Source: DATARH01 sp036268425
Lineage (GTDB): Bacteria > Pseudomonadota > Alphaproteobacteria > ATCC43930 > CGMCC-115725
Reading direction: 5' to 3'
NCBI GenBank assembly: GCA_036268425.1
Contig: DATAUE010000179.1
Location: 310,001-374,000, forward strand
DNA length: 64,000 nt
A model generated the notes under the pieces. The model was not told the DNA's origin. It saw nothing but the letters and a program-made list of their open reading frames with translations, and did no database searches. Shown in pieces: positions 43,309 through 50,892 of the stretch; the stretch's first letter is position 1, and each line of letters opens with the position of its first letter. A program made the position numbers and the translations under genes.

Positions 43309-43333
43309 AAGGCCGCCCCTCGCGGGCGGCCTT
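43309..43333. terminator. Strong hairpin between DUF1192 and the cytochrome operon
   Basis: AAGGCCGCCC (43309-43318) pairs perfectly with GGGCGGCCTT (43324-43333) around a five-base loop. It lies where the convergent transcripts from DUF1192 and the cytochrome genes would meet, so it could terminate either, or end a short RNA starting near 43262. The T tract on the plus strand is weak. Confidence 0.65.
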
Positions 43334-43373
43334 GTGTGTTGCCGAGCCTGAGAGTTTGCGCTTCAGCGCCGGG

Positions 43374-44792
43374 CTACTGCGGCAGTTTCGCCGCGAATTG
43401 CTGTAGCGCCTTGACGTAGGTATCGGGGCGATAGGCCTGGTCGCTGGCAACGGCGTCATAGAGCGCGCCGAGCGCGTCATTCAGCGATTTGACCTGGGCT
43501 TCGTCGGCGAAACTCAGCATCTTGGTCGCCGCGAGGATCGAGCCCAGCGCCATCGTCTGTTGCTGCGCGGCGCTGTAATCGAGATCGTCGCCGGAAGTGC
43601 CGGCGGCGATGACCGCCGCGGCCAGCGCGTGAGCGTCGTCGCGGGTGAAATCGTGTTTCGCGAGCAGCGGGATCAATTCGCCGGCGGCCTGCTGCACAAT
43701 CCTTGCCTCGCGCTGCACGGCCTGCCAGTCCTGCGTCGTCGCCCGGTGCAGCGCGAGCAGATGCTCGCTGAGTTTTTGCGCAATTTCGGGGGCGGTGCGG
43801 CCGGCGATCACCCGCAGCATCACGGCGGTTGCATCGTAAAGGCGCAGCCGCCCCGGCGGCAGGCCCGTCGAGGTGCGGGCGCGCCATTGCAGCTGGTCGG
43901 TCGCGTGGTGGCAGGCCTGGCAATCGAACAGGGCCAGCTCCGGCTGCAGCCCTTTCGGCGCGTTGTTCGGGTCGAGCAATGCCGCCATCCGGCGCTTCAG
44001 GTCGCTCGCCTGGCCAACCGCCCAGATCTGCATGTCGTTCGGCTGGCCTTTGCGCTCGACGTAATCCTTGTCGACCCGGTAATGCGCCGGCTGGGCGGCG
44101 CTGTAGGTGTCGAGTTCAAAGCCGAGCGGCGGATGGCCGGCGCCCATGATCTGGTGCGTCACAAACCGCTTGTCGTCGCCCACATGACAGCCGAGGCAAC
44201 GCTCGGCACGGGCCAGCGGCTGATCGGTCGGATACATGCCGGCGGCGATATTGGCGGCGTGCCCGACGCCGGAAATATGGATGCCGAGCCAGCCCATCGC
44301 CCCGCCGTGGCAGGCTTCGCAGCCAACCCCGTCGGAGAGTTGGAATTGCGGGCCGCGGCGGTTTGCGGGGACGTTGTCAGCATGGCAGCCGAGGCACAGT
44401 TCGGCGTGCTCGGCATCCGGCAGACCGAGATTGGCGGCGATGCGCAGGCCGCGTTCGTTGCGCAGGGCGGCAAATGCCTTGCTGTGCTGATCCTTCTGTG
44501 ACCACACCAGATACTCATTCTGCATGACGCGCGAGGTTTTGAACGGCTCGACCGCGCCGTGGCAGTTGTTGCCGGCGCAAGAGGCGACACCCAGATGCAC
44601 GCCATCATTGGGTGAGTCGGGGGGTGAGTCGGGCGTCGCCGGCCCCGAAGAGGGTGGGAGAGGCGCCTGGGCTTGCACGGGGGACACAGGCGTTTGTGCC
44701 AGTGCCGCTGGTATTTCGGCAGACCCGAAGATCAGCCCAACCAACAGCGCCGCGAAAACAGAAACAGCCGGTCTGCCCCATCGCCGGATCAT
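43374..44792 (-). CDS. Multiheme c-type cytochrome, paralogue 2 of a tandem pair
   Basis: A 472-residue exported cytochrome. A signal peptide lies at about residues 1-32, followed by a proline- and serine-rich linker, then five haem motifs: an unusual CAGNNCH (CX4CH), CLGCH, CEACH, CLGCH and CQACHH. Segments such as LSDGVGCEACHGGAMGWLG and GAGHPPLGFELDTY are shared with its upstream neighbour, so the two are tandem paralogues related to cytochrome c554-type proteins. It should move electrons in the periplasm. Its ATG overlaps the stop of the upstream paralogue (ATGA). The partner enzyme is not visible. Confidence 0.88.
   Translation of the reverse strand: MIRRWGRPAVSVFAALLVGLIFGSAEIPAALAQTPVSPVQAQAPLPPSSGPATPDSPPDSPNDGVHLGVASCAGNNCHGAVEPFKTSRVMQNEYLVWSQKDQHSKAFAALRNERGLRIAANLGLPDAEHAELCLGCHADNVPANRRGPQFQLSDGVGCEACHGGAMGWLGIHISGVGHAANIAAGMYPTDQPLARAERCLGCHVGDDKRFVTHQIMGAGHPPLGFELDTYSAAQPAHYRVDKDYVERKGQPNDMQIWAVGQASDLKRRMAALLDPNNAPKGLQPELALFDCQACHHATDQLQWRARTSTGLPPGRLRLYDATAVMLRVIAGRTAPEIAQKLSEHLLALHRATTQDWQAVQREARIVQQAAGELIPLLAKHDFTRDDAHALAAAVIAAGTSGDDLDYSAAQQQTMALGSILAATKMLSFADEAQVKSLNDALGALYDAVASDQAYRPDTYVKALQQFAAKLPQ
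44610..44633. repeat. 12-bp perfect tandem duplication in the cytochrome linker
   Basis: gggtgagtcggg occurs twice in a row (44610-44621 and 44622-44633). On the coding strand it gives the repeated peptide DSPP in the linker between the signal peptide and the first haem site. Confidence 0.75.
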
Positions 44793-46126
44793 GGCTTGAT
44801 CGTCCGCTGAAAGTCGCGCAGGCCCGCGGCGAAAACGTCGGAGCGGAATGTCGACTCGTTGGCAAAGCTGGCGTAGAGCCCGTCGAGCACCTTGCGGACT
44901 GCCGGCATGCGGTCCGCCGTAATGGCACCGGCCGATTGCAGCGCGGTTGCCATTGCTTCGAGCGCCATCGTCGTCTGCTCGGCGTGTGAAAAACGCCATC
45001 CATCGGGGCCGTTGCCGAGCGCAATTACCGCGTCGACCATTGCGTGAATGTCGGCGCTGCTGAAATCGTGGCTGGCCAGCGGCCGGATCAGCGAGCCGGC
45101 GGCGGTGCGCACCGCCTCTGCTTCGCGGCGCACGGCGGCGGGGTCGGCGTCGGTGGCGCGATGCAGGGCCAGCATATGCGCGTTCAGTGTCTTCGCGGCA
45201 GCGGGCGCGGCGCGGCTTGCCGCGACTTCGAGCATCACCGCGTTGGCGTCGTTGAGTTTGACCGTGCCGGGGCCGAGGCCGCTGGCGGTCGGCTGCGGTG
45301 CATGCAGCGAATCGTAGGGGTGATGGCAGCCCTGGCAGTCAAACAGCACGAGTTCGGGGAAGAGGCCGTGCCGGGCGCGCCGCGGGTCGACCAGCGCGTT
45401 CATCCGGGCGGTCAGCGCCATCGCCTGCCCGGCGCCCCAGACCTGCATGTCGGTAATCCGACCTTTGCGCTCGACATAGCGCGAATCGACGACGAAATGC
45501 GCCGGTTCGATCGCCGTAAAAGTGTCGAGTTCAAAGGCGAGACGCGGGTGGCCGGCGCCGATCAGCCGGTGATCGACAAACCGTGTCGCGTCGCCGAAAT
45601 GGCAGCCGAGGCATTTTTCGGCGCGGGCGACCGGCTGCTCGGTCGGGTACATCCCGGCGGCAAGGTTGTCGCGATGACCGGCGCCCGATATGTGCGTGCC
45701 GAGCCAGGTCGAGGCACCGCCGTGGCACGCCTCGCAGCCGACACCGTCGGAGAGTTGAAACTGTCGTCCGCGCTGGTCCTGCGGCACATTGTCGGCGTGG
45801 CAGTCGAGGCAGATTTTCTGGTTGGCGGCATCCGGCAGGCCGATCGCGCGAGCCATGCGGATGGCGCGCTCGCCGAGCAGGACGCTGTAGGCCTGATGAT
45901 GCTTATCGCGTTTTGACCAGATGATGTATTCGTTGCCGGAGACTGACGATCCCGGCGGCCGTTCGCTGGCGCCGTGGCAGTTGCTGCCGCTGCAGGTCGC
46001 GACGCCGAGATGCACCGCACCGCCCTGCGAATCGACAGCACCAGCCGGTGGCACCAGGGCGGGCCATAGGCCAATGCAGAGAAGCGCGCCGAAAAATGCG
46101 GCAGCACATCCGCGCAATGCCGCCAT
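44789..46126 (-). CDS. Multiheme c-type cytochrome, paralogue 1 of a tandem pair
   Basis: A 445-residue exported cytochrome with a signal peptide ending near residue 29 (AGA). Five haem sites are visible in the same order as its neighbour: CSGSNCH (CX4CH), CLDCH, CEACH, CLGCH and CQGCHH. His residues in GAGHRDNLAAGMYP and IGAGHPRLAFELD are likely axial ligands. The C-terminal 150 residues lack haem sites and are helical. GGAGGG lies about ten bases before the ATG at 46126; a GTG at 46132 is also possible. The middle gene of a three-gene operon with the secreted protein upstream. Confidence 0.88.
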   Translation of the reverse strand: MAALRGCAAAFFGALLCIGLWPALVPPAGAVDSQGGAVHLGVATCSGSNCHGASERPPGSSVSGNEYIIWSKRDKHHQAYSVLLGERAIRMARAIGLPDAANQKICLDCHADNVPQDQRGRQFQLSDGVGCEACHGGASTWLGTHISGAGHRDNLAAGMYPTEQPVARAEKCLGCHFGDATRFVDHRLIGAGHPRLAFELDTFTAIEPAHFVVDSRYVERKGRITDMQVWGAGQAMALTARMNALVDPRRARHGLFPELVLFDCQGCHHPYDSLHAPQPTASGLGPGTVKLNDANAVMLEVAASRAAPAAAKTLNAHMLALHRATDADPAAVRREAEAVRTAAGSLIRPLASHDFSSADIHAMVDAVIALGNGPDGWRFSHAEQTTMALEAMATALQSAGAITADRMPAVRKVLDGLYASFANESTFRSDVFAAGLRDFQRTIKP

Positions 46127-46230
46127 CGCCACTAACCCTCCGCACGGAACCTGACGAGCCTCGCGCGAAACTAGCTGTGACGGCGGCAAGATTCAACTTG
46201 CCGTGTCGCACCACCCGTCAGCGCAAAGAC

Positions 46231-46758
46231 TTACCGACGCGATTTGATCGGTGGCACCGAGGAGCGGCGGCCGATGACGTTGCCGGGCTGAAGATCGCCG
46301 TCGAGCATCGCATAGGGTTGCGTTCCGATGCCCGCGATGCGCGGCCCCCAGATGTGTACCTCGGCACACAAGGGGCCGGTTGCGCCGTCGCCGGCGGCGA
46401 GATCGATGCACAGCCGGTTTGCGGTCAGTGACCACGCGGTTTGCGCCGGTGCGCTGTAGCTGTCGCGCGCCGGCAGCCACTGGCGGACCACGGCGCTGCC
46501 GTCGGTGGCGAGATAGGCCTGCAGCATGATGCGCCGCAACTCACCGCCGCCGGGGGCGCCGGCCGAGTGCGGTACGTAGGCGACCGCGCTCAGCGTCTTG
46601 CCGGCAAGCTGCGACGGCAAAACCTGCGGCACCCCGGCGGCCGGTGTGCCGGGTGATGTCCCCGGCAACATCGCGGGCGATGTACCTGCTGCGATCGCTG
46701 TCACCGGAAGCAGCAGCGCGCAGGCCACCCACATCATTCGTCGCGGGAACAAAGCCAT
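46231..46758 (-). CDS. Secreted hypothetical protein upstream of the cytochrome pair
   Basis: A 175-residue protein with a signal peptide (MALFPRRMMWVACALLLPVT; cleavage probably near residue 24). A low-complexity GTSPAMLPGTSPGTP segment encoded by 12-bp repeats follows, then a folded region with two cysteines (Cys138 and Cys152 approximately). The last 100 residues contain strand-like blocks such as AVVRQWLPARDSYSAP and GPRIAGIGTQPYAMLDGDL. I do not recognise the family. It lies 104 bp ahead of the first cytochrome on the same strand and may be an accessory protein of it. A TTG start at 46773 is an alternative. Confidence 0.6.
   Translation of the reverse strand: MALFPRRMMWVACALLLPVTAIAAGTSPAMLPGTSPGTPAAGVPQVLPSQLAGKTLSAVAYVPHSAGAPGGGELRRIMLQAYLATDGSAVVRQWLPARDSYSAPAQTAWSLTANRLCIDLAAGDGATGPLCAEVHIWGPRIAGIGTQPYAMLDGDLQPGNVIGRRSSVPPIKSRR
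46648..46683. repeat. Three 12-bp imperfect repeats in a signal-adjacent linker
   Basis: gccgggtgatgt, ccccggcaacat and cgcgggcgatgt (46648-46683) are 12-bp related units that encode the TSPG-rich linker of the secreted protein at 46231-46758. Confidence 0.5.
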
Positions 46759-46819
46759 GCGATATTGGTCCAACCATGACGATCAGCGCCCGCAGGCTTC
46801 ATCATTCACGCGGCGAATG

Positions 46820-46909
46820 CAAGTAACGCCGGAGCCGGCAACTCTCCGGTTGATAACGCCTGAGCCGGATAATGCTGAGTTGATAATGCCTCAGTTGGCA
46901 ACGCCGAAG
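46820..46909. repeat. Six consecutive 15-bp imperfect repeats before the prepilin peptidase gene
   Basis: Units of exactly 15 bp: caagtaacgccggag, ccggcaactctccgg, ttgataacgcctgag, ccggataatgctgag, ttgataatgcctcag and ttggcaacgccgaag. They share a degenerate pattern, roughly TTG-TAA-GCC-GAG. The array ends 11 bp before the GTG start of the prepilin peptidase gene and fills most of the divergent region. Read on either strand it gives a five-residue periodicity (for example TPEP repeats). Confidence 0.8.
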
Positions 46910-46920
46910 CCGAGGGCCGC

Positions 46921-47670
46921 GTGATCGGCGCGGACGCCGTTGCCGGTTGGGCGTTGGGGCTGGCGGCACCGATCATCGGCAGTTTTCTCGGGGTGCTGGT
47001 GCAGCGTCTGCCGGAAGGCGAGGCGATTGTCTGGTCGCGGTCGCGCTGCGAGCTTTGCGGCACGGTATTGGCGCCGCGCGATCTGGTGCCACTGCTCGGT
47101 TGGCTTGCAGCCCGGGGCCGCTGCCGGCATTGCGGCGTGCGGCTGGGATGGTTTTATCCGGGAATCGAGATCGCGGCCGTGCTTGTGGCGCTGGCCGCGC
47201 TCGCGATCGACGACATGCCGCGGGCCGGTCTCGATTGCGTTTTCGGATGGGGGTTGCTGGCGCTCGGCTGGATCGATTTGCGCTGCTGGCTGCTGCCCGA
47301 CGCGCTGACTCTGCCGCTTCTGGCTATCGGCATTGCCGAGGCTGCCGCGTACGAGCCCGATTCGCTGCTCGACCGGATGCTCGGTGTTGCGTTGGGATAT
47401 CTGCTGCTGCGCCTTATTGCCATTCTTTATCGCGTGTTGCGCGGGCAGGAGGGCCTCGGCGGTGGCGACGCGAAACTGCTGGCAGCGACCGGTGCCTGGG
47501 TCGGGGCCGGCGCATTGCCGCAAGTGATTCTCGGCGCCGCGGTTGCCGGGTTGGCGGCAGCGGCGGCGATGCAACTGGCGGGGCGGCGGCTGCATGCGCG
47601 CTCGGCATTGCCGTTCGGCCCGTTTCTCGGGCTAGCCGCCTGGCTTGTATGGCTGTGGCAGGGCTGGTGA
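46921..47670 (+). CDS. Type IV prepilin peptidase / leader peptidase
   Basis: A 249-residue inner-membrane aspartic peptidase with about seven helices. It keeps both catalytic aspartates, Asp119 (GWIDLRCWLLPD) and Asp183 (GLGGGDAKLLAATGAW), and the cytoplasmic zinc-type cysteine pairs CELCG (43-46) and CRHCG (68-71). The GTG at 46921 lies just after the 15-bp repeat array; no Shine-Dalgarno is obvious there. It cleaves and N-methylates type IV prepilins or type II secretion pseudopilins. No pilin or secretion genes are in the window, so this is a lone copy. Confidence 0.92.
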   Translation: MIGADAVAGWALGLAAPIIGSFLGVLVQRLPEGEAIVWSRSRCELCGTVLAPRDLVPLLGWLAARGRCRHCGVRLGWFYPGIEIAAVLVALAALAIDDMPRAGLDCVFGWGLLALGWIDLRCWLLPDALTLPLLAIGIAEAAAYEPDSLLDRMLGVALGYLLLRLIAILYRVLRGQEGLGGGDAKLLAATGAWVGAGALPQVILGAAVAGLAAAAAMQLAGRRLHARSALPFGPFLGLAAWLVWLWQGW

Positions 47671-47815
47671 TTACGGGGCGCAGGGCGCGGCGAAGCTGCA
47701 ATGTCAATCGTGAGTTGCACGCCCCCGACCTGCCTGCCATTGTCGCGGAGAGCCGCGGACAATGCCATTAAGCAGGCACTCCCAGGCGGCTGTTCGCGTG
47801 GAAGGAGAACGCTTG

Positions 47816-48349
47816 ATGAAGCCTTTGGATGCCCGGCCGGTCAGCGTATTCGCTGCCGCGCTGATGCTTAGCGGCTGCGTTGGCCCGATGGGCCCCGCGC
47901 CGGAATTAATGCCGCCGCCGACCCCAGCGGGCATTTCGGCCGATCAGACCTGCCGGCAATATGCCGATGCGCAAACCGCGCCGATGCGCAATCAGGCAAA
48001 CGTCAACACTGTCGGCAGCACCCTGGTCGGCGCCGGCCTTGGCGCAGCACTCGGCGCAGCGGTTGGCGGTGGACGCGGCGCCGGCATCGGTGCCGCTTCG
48101 GGGGCGGTTCTCGGCACCGGAGTCGGGGCGGCCAATGCGCAGAACGCTGCTGCTGACATTCAGCAGCAGTACAACGCCTATTACGCGAACTGCATGTCCT
48201 CACATGGCGGCCCGCCGCCGGGCTATGGTGCGCCGCCTCCGGGCTATGGCGCACCGCCGCCAGGATATGGGGCGCCTCCTTCGGGCTACGGCGCGCCGCC
48301 GCCAGGTTATGGACAACCGGGATACCCGCCGCCGCCTCCACACTATTAG
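47816..48349 (+). CDS. Glycine-zipper lipoprotein with PPPGYGA repeats
   Basis: A 177-residue lipoprotein. The lipobox is LSGC (Cys21). A conserved-type core starts near residue 40 (QTCRQYADAQTAPMRNQANV), a glycine-zipper helix runs at about 60-105 (GAALGAAVGGGRGAGIGAASG), then a YNAYYANCM segment. The C-terminus carries five seven-residue repeats of PPPGYGA followed by GYPPPPPHY. Probably an outer-membrane or periplasmic lipoprotein. AAGGAGAAC precedes the ATG at 47816. A strong hairpin terminator follows. Confidence 0.88.
   Translation: MKPLDARPVSVFAAALMLSGCVGPMGPAPELMPPPTPAGISADQTCRQYADAQTAPMRNQANVNTVGSTLVGAGLGAALGAAVGGGRGAGIGAASGAVLGTGVGAANAQNAAADIQQQYNAYYANCMSSHGGPPPGYGAPPPGYGAPPPGYGAPPSGYGAPPPGYGQPGYPPPPPHY
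48212..48316. repeat. Five 21-bp repeats encoding PPPGYGA
   Basis: Five in-frame 21-bp units at 48212, 48233, 48254, 48275 and 48296 encode PPPGYGA, PPPGYGA, PPPGYGA, PPSGYGA and PPPGYGQ at the lipoprotein C-terminus. Synonymous differences between units show they are not a very recent amplification. Confidence 0.85.
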
Positions 48350-48363
48350 GCTCGGTTTGTCGC

Positions 48364-48392
48364 GAAAAGCCCCGCCTCGTGCGGGGCTTTTC
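48364..48392. terminator. Bidirectional intrinsic terminator
   Basis: gaaaagccccgc pairs perfectly with gcggggcttttc around a five-base loop, with the A/T tracts built into the stem ends. It lies between the lipoprotein (plus) and the small membrane protein (minus) and suits both directions. Confidence 0.9.
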
Positions 48393-48426
48393 ATGGGTGA
48401 TCGATCCTTTCTCTACAGTCCGGTCT

Positions 48427-48612
48427 CTACAGTCCGGCCTGCGTCGCAAGGGCCAGCAGCATCAGAAGCCAGAAAATCCACAGCACGCCCCAGACTACCG
48501 ACCGCCAAGGACCGCGCGCGTCCGGGTGGGCGGCGGCTTCCTCCGCCCGGATTTCGGCTTCGATCTCCCGATTCCACTGTCGGGCGATGTATTTGCTGTC
48601 ACGGTCGCTCAC
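48427..48612 (-). CDS. Small single-helix membrane protein
   Basis: A 61-residue protein. A charged N-terminal half (MSDRDSKYIARQWNREIEAE) is followed by one transmembrane helix (VVWGVLWIFWLLMLLALATQ, about residues 39-58). The start is a GTG at 48612, well supported by AGGAGG nine bases upstream. No family is recognised. The orientation is probably N-terminus in the cytoplasm. It converges on the bidirectional terminator at 48364. Confidence 0.65.
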   Translation of the reverse strand: MSDRDSKYIARQWNREIEAEIRAEEAAAHPDARGPWRSVVWGVLWIFWLLMLLALATQAGL

Positions 48613-48780
48613 GGTGCCTGACCTCCTGCGCCGCCTGGATGGTCGTCAAGCCAGCTAATCATCAGTGCCGATGCTCTCGAATAATTCTGACACAGCTCTG
48701 CCTCGCTTCGCGTGTGCCGGCGGTGTTAAATATCGGGGGAGCGTCTGTCGTGAAACATGGCGCTCTCGGAGAGGAAAATC

Positions 48781-49449
48781 ATGGCCAAGACGCGTGGCAC
48801 TGGCCTGCTGATGGTGTGGGCCGATATCGACCCCGAGCACGAAGCCGCCTATCACCGCTGGTACAAGGAGGAACATCTTGCTCGCTTGCTGGCGGTGCCG
48901 GGGTTTCTCAGCGCCGGCCGCTATGTCGCGCTAAAAGGCAGCCCGAAATATCTCGCGCTTTATGAACTCGAAGCACCCGATGTTCTGCGCAGCCCCGCTT
49001 TTCTCGACGGAGTGCGGTTTCGCCCGTCGGATCGCCGCGTGCAATCCTCCGGTGGCACGGTCGGCCGCAATTTCCTGCTCAACGGTTATCGCCAGATTTT
49101 CCCGGTCCACACCAACCCGATCGAGCAAACGAGCCAGCCGGCGCCGTTTTTGCAAATGGGCCGGATCGATATTCCGGCGATGGTCGAAGAGGAATTCAAC
49201 GACTGGTACAACACCGCCTATATCCCGCCGTATCGCGCGGTACGCGGCTGCATCGGCGCACGCCGCTATGTCGCGATCGACGGCCAGCCGAAATACCTGA
49301 CCCTTTATGAGTTCGAGAACGCGACCGTGTCCGAAAGCGAACCGTGGGCCAAAGCACGGCAAAGCAATGTGTGGAGCGACCGCATCCGCCCGTTCATGCG
49401 CCACGATGTCGGCTCGCCGGGCGTCTATCGCCGCATCGATCAGGAGTAA
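48781..49449 (+). CDS. Duplicated alpha/beta-barrel (EthD/DUF4286-like) protein
   Basis: A 222-residue protein formed of two similar halves. Each has the dimeric ferredoxin-like barrel pattern: WADIDPEHEAAYHRWYKEEHLARLLAVPGF with YVALKGSPKYLALYELE in the first half, and MGRIDIPAMVEEEFNDWYN with YVAIDGQPKYLTLYEFE in the second. The fold occurs in EthD-type and related small-molecule enzymes; the function is unknown. GGAGAGG precedes the ATG at 48781. It stands five bases ahead of the amidase, probably in one operon. Confidence 0.8.
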   Translation: MAKTRGTGLLMVWADIDPEHEAAYHRWYKEEHLARLLAVPGFLSAGRYVALKGSPKYLALYELEAPDVLRSPAFLDGVRFRPSDRRVQSSGGTVGRNFLLNGYRQIFPVHTNPIEQTSQPAPFLQMGRIDIPAMVEEEFNDWYNTAYIPPYRAVRGCIGARRYVAIDGQPKYLTLYEFENATVSESEPWAKARQSNVWSDRIRPFMRHDVGSPGVYRRIDQE

Positions 49450-49454
49450 ACCGG

Positions 49455-50867
49455 TTGTCCCTTGCAAACACCGATCCGAGCTTTTTGCCGGCCTACCAGC
49501 TTGCCGCCGAGATCACAGCGCGCCGCCTGTCGCCCGTCGATGTCGTTGAGGCTCTGCTCGCTCGCATCGGCCGGCATGACCCGAAACTGCACGCCTTTGT
49601 CAACGTCTACGCCGATGATGCACGCCTCGCCGCGGAAGCGGCCGAAAAGGCGATCCGCTCGGGCCATGCGGTCGGGCCACTGCACGGCGTGCCGATCGCA
49701 CTGAAAGACCTGATGGACCTCGAAGGCCGTGTCACGACCGGCGGTTCGATGGCCTGGCACGACCGCCGCTCGACGGTCACCGCGACCCTGGCGCGCCGCC
49801 TGATCGCCGCCGGGACGATCGTGCTCGGCAAGACCCACACGGTCGAGTTCGCGATGGGCGGCTGGGGCACCAACCAGCACATGGGTACCCCGTGGAACCC
49901 GTGGGACCTGGCAGCGCATCGCACGCCGGGTGGGTCGAGCAGCGGCTCCGGGGTTGCGGTCGCGGCCGGGTTTGCGCCGTGGGCGATCGGCACCGATACC
50001 GGCGGCTCGGTGCGGCTGCCGGCGGCGTGGTGCGGGCTGAGCGGTCTCAAGACGACGATCGGCCGGGTCTCGACCTACGGCATCCTGCCGCTCGCACCAT
50101 CGCTCGATACGCCGGGGCCACTCGCTCGCAATGTCGAGGACGCGGCATTGCTTTATGGCGTCATGCACGGCGCCGATCCGCTCGACCGGCGCACCCTGGC
50201 CGCGCCGTCGGCCGGCAATGCGACGGCCGGAATGCGGCGCGGCGTGCGCGGATTGCGGTTGGCGCGCATGCCGGTTGGCGAGCGCTATGGCTGCGCGCCC
50301 GAGATGCTCGCCGCGTATGATGCGTCAATAGAGACGCTGGCTGGTCTCGGGGCCGAGATCGTCGATCTGAAATTGCCTTGCGGCTTTGCCGATACGACGG
50401 TCATGGCCGGCCGGATCATCGGCTCCGAGGCCTATCAGCTGGTCGGCGATCTGGTCGACAACCCGAATCTGCCGATCGACGATGCGGTGCGCCCACGCAT
50501 CCAGCTTGGGCGCGGTATCAGCGCCCGCGACTATCTCGCGGCCCTGGCCGAACAGGCCGAGCTGAAACGGCGGTTTCTGGCAGCCTTTGAGGATGTCGAT
50601 GCGCTGCTGACACCGGCGACGCAGACCGCGGCAATCCGGGTCGAGTCGGTCGACCAGACCACCACGCCCGCGCATTTCACGCGCTTTGTCAATCTGCTGG
50701 AATTATGCGCCCTGGCGGTGCCCGACGGCTTTACCGAAACCGGGCTGCCGCTATCTTTGCAGATCATCTGTCGCCCTTATGACGAAGCGATGGCGTTGCG
50801 CATCGGCTGGGCCTATCAGCACGCCACCGATTGGCACCACCGCCACCCCGCAGGTCTCGACGCTTAA
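49455..50867 (+). CDS. Amidase (amidase signature family)
   Basis: A 470-residue amidase-signature enzyme. The catalytic triad is visible: Lys84 (GVPIALKDLM), the cis-Ser in TPGGSSSGSG (161-163) and nucleophile Ser185 (TDTGGSVRLPA). It hydrolyses carboxamides; GatA function is unlikely because gatB and gatC are absent and it pairs with a catabolic-looking neighbour. The start is a TTG at 49455, with AGGAG nine bases upstream inside the previous gene's stop region. The substrate is unknown. Confidence 0.9.
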   Translation: MSLANTDPSFLPAYQLAAEITARRLSPVDVVEALLARIGRHDPKLHAFVNVYADDARLAAEAAEKAIRSGHAVGPLHGVPIALKDLMDLEGRVTTGGSMAWHDRRSTVTATLARRLIAAGTIVLGKTHTVEFAMGGWGTNQHMGTPWNPWDLAAHRTPGGSSSGSGVAVAAGFAPWAIGTDTGGSVRLPAAWCGLSGLKTTIGRVSTYGILPLAPSLDTPGPLARNVEDAALLYGVMHGADPLDRRTLAAPSAGNATAGMRRGVRGLRLARMPVGERYGCAPEMLAAYDASIETLAGLGAEIVDLKLPCGFADTTVMAGRIIGSEAYQLVGDLVDNPNLPIDDAVRPRIQLGRGISARDYLAALAEQAELKRRFLAAFEDVDALLTPATQTAAIRVESVDQTTTPAHFTRFVNLLELCALAVPDGFTETGLPLSLQIICRPYDEAMALRIGWAYQHATDWHHRHPAGLDA

Positions 50868-50892
50868 GGCTGGACTCGGCGGCTGTTCGGCG

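Noticed and set aside
43374..44999. The longer cytochrome frame starting at 44999
   Set aside because: The extra N-terminal residues are antisense-like and precede the signal peptide; the ATGA overlap at 44792 gives the better start.
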